Shown piece after piece: positions 6,381 through 9,362 of a stretch of DNA of 9,362 nt (positions are counted from its first letter, which is position 1; each line of letters starts with the position of its first letter). Position numbers and translations under genes: made by a program. The DNA is from Spirochaetota bacterium (GTDB lineage: Bacteria; Spirochaetota; GWE2-31-10; MWDO01): assembly GCA_017998755.1 (NCBI GenBank), contig JAGOCL010000076.1:1-9362 (forward strand). Direction: 5' to 3'. The notes under the pieces were generated by a model. The model did not search any database and was not told the origin of the DNA. It saw only the letters and a program-made list of their open reading frames with translations.

Positions 6381-7583
6381 GTGACTGTATATCAAAATGA
6401 TTATAAAGCGCATATTTTAAGACTAGATAATGAATTCGAAATAAAGCGCGAGTTGGCAAATATTAAAGTAGATAAAAAAGCGTTTGATATATTGACTCAA
6501 AAAATGTCGTATCTTCACATAAAAATCGAGAAAGTCGATACCAGGGCCGCTAATCTTATAAAACAATATCTGAGCGCAATAGGCGGGGAAGCCGCAATAT
6601 CGCAGGAAGCTTACACATATACAGAAAGAACTACCGATATGATCATTTCGGCATCAAAGAAAAATATATTTCTTTTAATTAAGAAAATTCAAGAGGATAA
6701 ATACGGCCTTCCTGAAATAGCAAAAGAGATAGAAAAAAATTTATTCTCTTCAGTCGGCGCGATAAAGCTTGGAAATAATATTTTGGATTTCAATAAATCA
6801 ACTTATATTATGGGAACGATCAACTTTTTCAAATCGTCGTCTTTAGAACCGGCTAATGAAAAAACTGTTTTAAAAAAAGTTGAAAATTTTGTAAAAGCCG
6901 GGGCTAATATTATAGATATTTGCGACGAGTGCTTCTATAAGGAAAATTCCATACATAAAGACGCTAACGAGTTATTACCAAAAGTCGTTTCCATAATAAA
7001 ACAGATAAAAGCTCAATTCCCCGGCGTTATACTATCGATTGATACAGTCAAAATAAACGTTGCTAAAGAGTGCCTCAACGCCGGTATAGATATAATTAAC
7101 AACTCTATTCCCTTAAAATATAATGAAGAACTGATAAACTTAATCGCTAAGACAAAGTGCCCGTTGATTATGATATTCAATCCTACTTTAATTACCAATC
7201 AACCTAAACCTTTAATATCTATTTCGGACGTTATCCGAGAAATACAATCTAACGTCTCTTACGCTTTAGGAAAGGGAGTGGGTAAAGATAAAATAATTAT
7301 TGATCCCGGTATAGGTTTTGGCAGAAGCGATAGAGATAACTTCCTGATTCTAAAACAATTATCCAGCTTCAAATATTTTAATATGCCTATTTTAGTCGGT
7401 TTATCGAGAAGAAGTTTTTTAGGGGAAGCGTTAAAGGGAAAAATGGAAAGCTACAGACTTAGCGCTTTGGCGGCAAATACAATGGCTATAATTAACGGGG
7501 CGAACATCGTAAGAACTCACAGCTCCGAAGAGGCGCTAACAATGAGAAACGTTATAGAGTCAATTAAAAAAACTGAAGAATAA
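6381..7583 (+). CDS. folP: Dihydropteroate synthase-like protein, long form with degenerate substrate loops
   Basis: A 400-residue protein starting at GTG. Residues about 20-125 form the extra N-terminal domain of long bacterial FolP proteins (AANLIKQYLSAIGGEAAI, TTDMIISAS, YGLPEIAKEI). Residues 140-395 form the pterin-binding TIM barrel: LSIDT (D221), N240, IDPGIGFG (307-314), GLSRRSFLG (340-348) and RTH (378-380), all recognisable as the pterin side of DHPS. Working enzymes join pABA to dihydropterin pyrophosphate in folate synthesis. Here loop 1 (normally NVTPDSFSDGG) reads NFFKSSSLE (148-156), loop 2 (normally GGESTRPG) reads CDECFYKE (181-188), the MHM motif reads MIFNP (264-268), and the catalytic Lys of SRKS is Arg344. 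Homology is secure, but normal DHPS activity is doubtful; it could be a pseudoenzyme or have another pterin-related role. First gene of the c-di-AMP operon, 18 bases before cdaA. Confidence 0.8.
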   Translation: MTVYQNDYKAHILRLDNEFEIKRELANIKVDKKAFDILTQKMSYLHIKIEKVDTRAANLIKQYLSAIGGEAAISQEAYTYTERTTDMIISASKKNIFLLIKKIQEDKYGLPEIAKEIEKNLFSSVGAIKLGNNILDFNKSTYIMGTINFFKSSSLEPANEKTVLKKVENFVKAGANIIDICDECFYKENSIHKDANELLPKVVSIIKQIKAQFPGVILSIDTVKINVAKECLNAGIDIINNSIPLKYNEELINLIAKTKCPLIMIFNPTLITNQPKPLISISDVIREIQSNVSYALGKGVGKDKIIIDPGIGFGRSDRDNFLILKQLSSFKYFNMPILVGLSRRSFLGEALKGKMESYRLSALAANTMAIINGANIVRTHSSEEALTMRNVIESIKKTEE

Positions 7584-7601
7584 TAAATTTGCAGGGAATA
7601 A

Positions 7602-8408
7602 ATGTTATTATTTAAACTACCGATTTGGATAATTTCGCTTAATATTGTTTTTGTTTTGATCGATATTTTTATCGTATTTTTACTTTTTTATGCGATATAT
7701 TTACTATTTGCTCAAACTAAAGCAATTCAAGTAATTAAAGGCCTCTCTTTCTTCGTTGTTCTCTATATCATATCAAGAATCGGTAGGTTACAAACATTTT
7801 CATGGTTGCTAGATCAAATCGCAAGCGTTATGGCCATTGCGGTAATAATATTATTCCAACCAGAACTGAGAAGAGTTCTGACAAAAATCGGACAATCAGA
7901 CTGGCTAAATAAAATAATGAAGAAAAACCCAAAAGACTTATTGCAAATTCTTAACGCTATCCAGAATTTTCACATTTTACAAATTGGAGCTTTGATCGTA
8001 TTTGAAAGAAGCGTCGGTTTAAAAAACATAGTAGAAAGCGGCACTACTATTAACGCAAAAATATCCACTCAATTACTTATAACTTTATTCACATATAAAA
8101 CTCCGCTACACGACGGAGCGGTTATCATAAAAAACGATCAGATAGTCGCGGCGGGATGTTTTTTACCACTATCAGACTCCACAATGATAAACAAAGATCT
8201 CGGCACTAGACACAGAGCCGCTTTGGGGCTAGCCGAAGAATCCGACGCAATCGTGGTCGTCGTCTCTGAAGAAACCGGTAGAATCAGTTTAGCTTACGAC
8301 GGTAGATTGTACACAAATTACGATATCGGTTTGCTAAAAAAAGAGTTATGCTCATTAATCGGATATGAAGAAGATGAACTTGGAGAAATTATCAATGAAG
8401 AAGGCTAG
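7602..8408 (+). CDS. cdaA: Diadenylate cyclase CdaA (DisA_N domain)
   Basis: A 268-residue membrane enzyme that makes c-di-AMP from two ATP. Three hydrophobic segments (about 13-36, 45-60 and 68-86) precede the cytoplasmic DAC domain (about 95-255). The two catalytic signatures are intact: DGA in PLHDGAVII (171-173) and RHR in GTRHRAALG (203-205). FQPELRRVL (85-93) after the last membrane segment is typical of CdaA, and the length is normal for the family. The ATG has AGGGA six bases upstream. Its last 14 bases overlap the start of ybbR, whose product (CdaR) usually binds and regulates CdaA, so the two should be co-translated. No glmM, the usual third partner, is visible before the window ends. 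Confidence 0.97.
   Translation: MLLFKLPIWIISLNIVFVLIDIFIVFLLFYAIYLLFAQTKAIQVIKGLSFFVVLYIISRIGRLQTFSWLLDQIASVMAIAVIILFQPELRRVLTKIGQSDWLNKIMKKNPKDLLQILNAIQNFHILQIGALIVFERSVGLKNIVESGTTINAKISTQLLITLFTYKTPLHDGAVIIKNDQIVAAGCFLPLSDSTMINKDLGTRHRAALGLAEESDAIVVVVSEETGRISLAYDGRLYTNYDIGLLKKELCSLIGYEEDELGEIINEEG
8382..8386 (+). promoter_or_regulatory. Ribosome binding site of ybbR inside cdaA
   Basis: GGAGA inside the cdaA coding sequence, eight bases before the ATG at 8395. It fixes the ybbR start 14 bases before the end of cdaA. Confidence 0.65.
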
Positions 8409-9362
8409 CTCAACTGAAAAACGAAAGATAAAAATACTAGATAACTTCAATATTAAGATTATTTGTTTTGGGTTAGCCGTAGCTTTGTATTCATTTGTTT
8501 CTTACATTCAAAGCGTCGAAAAAGCGTTTCCTTGCGAATTAAAAGTTATAGGTCTAAATGATAGCTTTGTTATTTCCAACGACATACCTTTAAACGTTAA
8601 AATTACCGTAAAAAACAAATCAAATATTATTGATAAAATAACTGAAAACGATTTTAATTTGCGCTTAGACCTTTCAGATATAGATAGTCCAAACGAGTAC
8701 CAACTAAAATTGTTATACGACGTTCCAAAAGCTATGCATACCTTTTCAAATTCAAATATTTTTAGTTCTATTATATTAGATCCTGAAAAAGTAACCGTCG
8801 TCGTCGAAAACCTTGTTGAGAAAAACGTACCAATTATATTAGATTATTACGGGGAAGTCGAAAAAGGTTATACCGTAAGAAAAAGAACGTCGGATTCATA
8901 TTACGTCAGAGCGCAGGGGCCTGAAAGAATAATCAATGAAGTCAAGTTTATTAAAACTGAAAAAATAAATTTGGAAGGAGAAACCGAAACTTTCAAGAGA
9001 TCCGTAAATCTTGTCGCCGGTAATCCATTAATAAAGCTTATCGGAAAGACTAAAATCGACGTTACTTTTGAAATAGTAAAATTGATAGAATCCATCAGGT
9101 TATCTTTTACCGACGTATCGGTGCACAATCTCAAAAATAATCTTAAAACAAAAATTGAGGATATTAATGTAACCGTTCAAGTTAGCGGCGCCAGAGACGA
9201 TATTCTAAAATTAAATAAAGAAAATATTATTCTAAGCGTCGATTTTTCGAAAGTCAATTACCCGGGAGAATATTCACTAAGAATCGACGTAGGCCTGCCA
9301 AAAAATATAACGCTAAATCAAATTAAACCTGAAGTAATCAAAGTCAAAGTGGAACAGAAATA
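8395..9362 (+). CDS. cdaR: YbbR/CdaR-like regulator of diadenylate cyclase, stop codon cut by window end
   Basis: The frame gives 322 residues from ATG 8395 and reaches the window edge at 'ta', the first two bases of an apparent stop, so the protein is probably complete. A short basic N-terminus (KKASSTEKRKIK) precedes one membrane segment at about 20-38 (IKIICFGLAVALYSFV). The rest should lie outside the cytoplasmic membrane. Three YbbR-type beta domains are visible at about 42-138, 142-228 and 232-322, with recurring patterns such as LDPEKVTVVV, YYVRAQGPERIINEV and VSGARDDILKL. YbbR proteins bind CdaA through the membrane and tune c-di-AMP synthesis. The 14-base overlap with cdaA supports this role. 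The usual family has two to four such domains, so the size is normal. Confidence 0.88.
   Translation, partial: MKKASSTEKRKIKILDNFNIKIICFGLAVALYSFVSYIQSVEKAFPCELKVIGLNDSFVISNDIPLNVKITVKNKSNIIDKITENDFNLRLDLSDIDSPNEYQLKLLYDVPKAMHTFSNSNIFSSIILDPEKVTVVVENLVEKNVPIILDYYGEVEKGYTVRKRTSDSYYVRAQGPERIINEVKFIKTEKINLEGETETFKRSVNLVAGNPLIKLIGKTKIDVTFEIVKLIESIRLSFTDVSVHNLKNNLKTKIEDINVTVQVSGARDDILKLNKENIILSVDFSKVNYPGEYSLRIDVGLPKNITLNQIKPEVIKVKVEQK

Noticed and set aside
7013..7198. Minus-strand ORF of 61 codons inside the folP-like gene
   Set aside because: Antisense shadow; no independent signals.
8901..9134. Minus-strand ORF of 77 codons at the 3' end of the window
   Set aside because: It is antisense to ybbR, whose plus-strand frame is open for 322 codons with family motifs and a ribosome binding site.

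Overview
The window most likely comes from an AT-rich spirochaete (Treponema-like, or an uncultured relative). The grounds are the DUF4954-type long left-handed beta-helix protein, a family known mainly from Spirochaetes and Bacteroidetes, and the order dihydropteroate synthase-like / diadenylate cyclase / YbbR, which fits spirochaete chromosomes. This assignment is an inference from gene content. It looks like ordinary chromosome: no insertion sequence, CRISPR array, tRNA or rRNA was seen.

Layout. (1) Bases 2-1504, plus strand: the 3' part of a peptidase-U32 family gene, already open at the window edge. (2) Bases 1514-4857, minus strand: a two-gene operon, a GGDEF diguanylate cyclase followed through an ATGA overlap by a DUF4954 protein. 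It converges on the U32 gene with only 9 bases between the stops. The cyclase has a strong sigma70-type promoter whose predicted start site is about 3 bases before the ATG, so its mRNA is probably leaderless. (3) Bases 4858-5152: a divergent intergenic region with promoters for both sides and a leader of about 160 bases that can fold into a long hairpin and a pseudoknot. (4) Bases 5153-6235, plus strand: a lipoprotein with two peptidoglycan-binding repeats and an M23/LytM-type domain, closed by a clear intrinsic terminator. (5) Bases 6335-9362, plus strand: a promoter and a tight operon of a folP-like gene (GTG start), cdaA and ybbR/cdaR. The window ends inside the apparent stop codon of ybbR.

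How they work together. CdaA makes c-di-AMP at the membrane and YbbR is its usual extracytoplasmic regulator. The upstream folP homologue keeps the pterin-barrel core but has lost the usual loop 1 and loop 2 motifs for pABA and catalysis, so its label as a working dihydropteroate synthase is doubtful. The minus-strand operon makes c-di-GMP and expresses a protein of unknown function with it. The lipoprotein is probably a cell-wall factor, and its M23 domain keeps the three zinc ligands but lacks both histidines usually needed for catalysis. Observations most worth following up: the pseudoknot-capable leader, the degenerate DHPS in the c-di-AMP operon, the leaderless cyclase message and the substituted M23 site.
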